A program made the position numbers and the translations under genes. Below are positions 62,343-64,000 of a stretch of DNA of 64,000 nucleotides, piece after piece. The stretch is from Anoplolepis gracilipes (lineage: Eukaryota > Arthropoda > Insecta > Hymenoptera > Formicidae). Every line of letters begins with the position of its first letter. Within the stretch, counting starts at the first letter, position 1. Under the pieces are notes generated by a model, which made no database searches, was not told the DNA's origin, and worked only from the letters and a program-made list of their open reading frames with translations. The DNA is taken from positions 129,001 through 193,000 of the forward strand of contig NC_132979.1 in the NCBI RefSeq assembly GCF_047496725.1. Direction: 5' to 3'.

Positions 62343-62345
62343 CAC
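61850..62345. repeat. (ACT)n trinucleotide array with internal 69-bp duplication
   Basis: Almost 500 bases of ACT/ACC/ATT triplets, with a CTG block at about 62230-62282. Within it a segment starting CCATTACTACTACTACTATT at 62061 is repeated at 62130, a 69-bp (23-triplet) duplication. ACCACCACTACT units of 15 bases repeat near 61945-62000. The poly-Thr and poly-Val ORFs here are translations of the repeat, not genes. Confidence 0.95.
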
Positions 62346-62661
62346 TACCAATATTATTAAAATTACTACTAATATTGCTAATTATATACCACTATTACCA
62401 CCACCATTGCCACTCCTTCTGTCATTACTACGCTTACTACTGTTGTTGATGGTATTATTATTATTGTTATTTTATTGTATTGCCATCATTGCTATAGAAA
62501 GGAAAATGAAGAGAGATACACTCTATATTCTTATTTATTTAGATCAATTTATTGTCAATTTAGTTTATATGAGATACGACAGTATCTTCTTTTTTTCATA
62601 ATATCGTCAATTGGCACACTCGTTAGAATGCATTCAAAGTATTACATACATATACGTACAT

Positions 62662-62666
<5 letters not shown>

Positions 62667-62708
<42 letters not shown>
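62667..62708. repeat. (TA)n microsatellite
   Basis: About 42 bases of TA repeat. Confidence 0.95.
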
Positions 62709-62714
<6 letters not shown>

Positions 62715-62876
62715 CATACATATATACATGCATAAATACAATATATATATACATATACATATGTGTGTGTGTGTGTAAAACGTATAATAAAAATCATTAC
62801 ACTTGTATAATGATTTTTATCATAATTCTTTATAAATACGAGTTGACGGATGTTAACAAAAAATCGATGAGTTACA

Positions 62877-63504
62877 TGGGATTACAATAATTCACTCCCA
62901 TCAATTATAATACATAACATTATTTTTCGATAAAAAATAAGTAAAAAATCCTTAATTTTTTGGCGATACTCAACAAAAAAAGAATTATCAAATAAAATTC
63001 ACTTAATCAGCGCCGCTCGTTAGATGCATATGTCTGTGAACCGCAAACCTGATATATGTACATGAAGAAATATTCCGCTTGCTAACATTTCGATTGTCCA
63101 CGTTGCAATTGTCTACATTGTAATGGTTACTATTTTACATAGGTTTCTATTTTCTTGCGTGAAATGATCGATATTCCATCGTCCAATGTTTTCAATGCAC
63201 GGAATAAAATCTATAATTATATAGTTTGACATGAGTCTTCAACACGTGAGCAATCGCAATGTTGGCAAATAGATATCATTTGTGTATAATTAAATACTAT
63301 CTGACGCGCGATTCATGATATACATATATTTGCTGAAAGACGATGCTATGCTATGTGTAATTATTGAATTTTATTTAATAATTCTTCTTTCGTTAAACGT
63401 TGTAGAAAAATAATTCAGGACTTTTCAATTTATTTTTCATAAAAAAAAATGAAAAAAATGCTATCTGTAATTGGTGAACGCGAATTATATATAGAACTCT
63501 TTAT
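62877..63504. mobile_element. Fold-back MITE, family 1, copy C
   Basis: The left GGGATTACAATAATTCACTC and ACATAACATTATTTTTCG align with copy A. AAAAGAATTATCAAATAAAATTC is mirrored by TTTAATAATTCTTCTTTCGT on the right, and the right end is GCGAATTATATATAGAACTC. The longer middle (about 630 bp in all) implies a larger ancestor or an insertion. The centre holds ATGTCTGTGAACCGC, equivalent to the other copies. Confidence 0.7.
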
Positions 63505-63695
63505 ATACATATATCCTTGTTTGTAGATATCTTTTCACATGGATTGAATGTTTGGAGAAACACTCTCATACACGTAGCGCGTTAATATTATTATTATATT
63601 GTTATTATTATTTTATTACTACATTTATTATTACATTATTATATTATTGTTTTTGTTATTGTTATTATTATATTTCGTAATCAATTTTTTTAGAG

Positions 63696-63806
63696 GTCTT
63701 CTTCACAAACGCAGAAAAAGGACTTTACAATCCGGTCGCGTCCGACTTTTTGCTAATAATTGTTTTTCGCCTGTGTGTTGTGTGTTTTAAGCTCGTAGAA
63801 ACTTAA
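63696..63806 (+). other. Exon-like open stretch near right edge
   Basis: After an acceptor-like ATCAATTTTTTTAGAG the frame is open for 36 codons to a TAA: VFFTNAEKGLYNPVASDFLL, then IIVFRLCVVCFKLVET. GC rises compared with the AT-rich sequence before it. The second half is hydrophobic, like a membrane segment. No family is recognised and no donor is clear (GCTC|GTAGAA is possible at about 63794). A neighbouring gene starting beyond the window is one reading; chance is the other. Confidence 0.2.
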
Positions 63807-64000
63807 ATGGAAAACCATACAGTAGAGCGTAAATTATTATATTATATCTCAAATACGAAATGCAAGATTGTACACGGATCAAAAAATTTTTTAGACAGAT
63901 TTGTCTATCGAATGATTTATCTTTAAGAAAATTTTTTTGCAAGATGTACTACATCACAATAATCTTATTCTATTATTTTTTATTTTATGTCGACAATAGT

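Larger units (their letters stand above)
53502..64000. other. Downstream region, repeat-rich, no identified gene
   Basis: From here to the right edge the sequence is microsatellites, several non-autonomous DNA transposons (54858-56520, 57035-57543, 57716-58391, 61046-61416, 62877-63504) and degenerate tandem repeats (59395-60290). The only coding hint is an exon-like stretch at 63696-63806. Stretches not listed separately (for example 58400-59320) show AT-rich sequence only. Confidence 0.7.

Noticed and set aside
61760..62449. 229-codon Thr-rich ORF and its antisense Val-rich ORF
   Set aside because: Pure translation of the ACT/ACC trinucleotide array; no unique sequence.

Overview
This window is an AT-rich, microsatellite-rich, transposon-laden piece of an insect nuclear genome. 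The one protein gene I can identify is the 3' half of CaMKII (calcium/calmodulin-dependent protein kinase II), on the + strand. Protein similarity to fly CaMKII is very high. The base composition and the long CT/AT/GT arrays fit a hymenopteran, most likely an ant, but that placement is inference.

The kinase and calmodulin-binding exons lie upstream of position 1. The window starts inside an intron. It then carries the conserved linker exon (7711-7800), a cassette exon (19282-19338), a second cassette exon that I predict from splice sites and phase (37509-37583), a third cassette exon (42766-42828), and four exons for the association (hub) domain and C-terminus (45339-45414, 47600-47694, 49942-50056, 50483-50615, stop at 50613-50615). 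Every junction from the linker exon to the first hub exon is phase 1, so the three cassettes can be included or skipped in any combination without losing the frame. That is the main functional logic here: the linker between the calmodulin-binding segment and the oligomerising hub is a splice-variable region spread over about 38 kb. A long 3'UTR probably follows, through about 53.5 kb.

The introns and the downstream region are filled with non-autonomous DNA transposons. I found several families by pairing inverted repeats: a fold-back family at 27.9, 61.0 and 62.9 kb; a TAGACTG family at 21.0, 31.6 and 57.8 kb; a third family at 10.0, 28.5, 36.3 and 39.1 kb; a giant imperfect palindrome at 24.8-26.2 kb; and a 1663-bp element with perfect 13-bp ends and a 5-bp target duplication at 54.86-56.52 kb. 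There are also hAT-like and mariner-like elements, two tRNA-like (SINE-like) remnants, and nested insertions.

Beyond CaMKII there are only weak coding hints: a minus-strand ORF with a signal-peptide-like start inside an intron (33356-33652), a few short open stretches of coding-like composition, and an exon-like stretch near the right edge (63696-63806). None could be assigned a function. No rRNA genes, intact tRNA genes or CRISPR arrays were seen.
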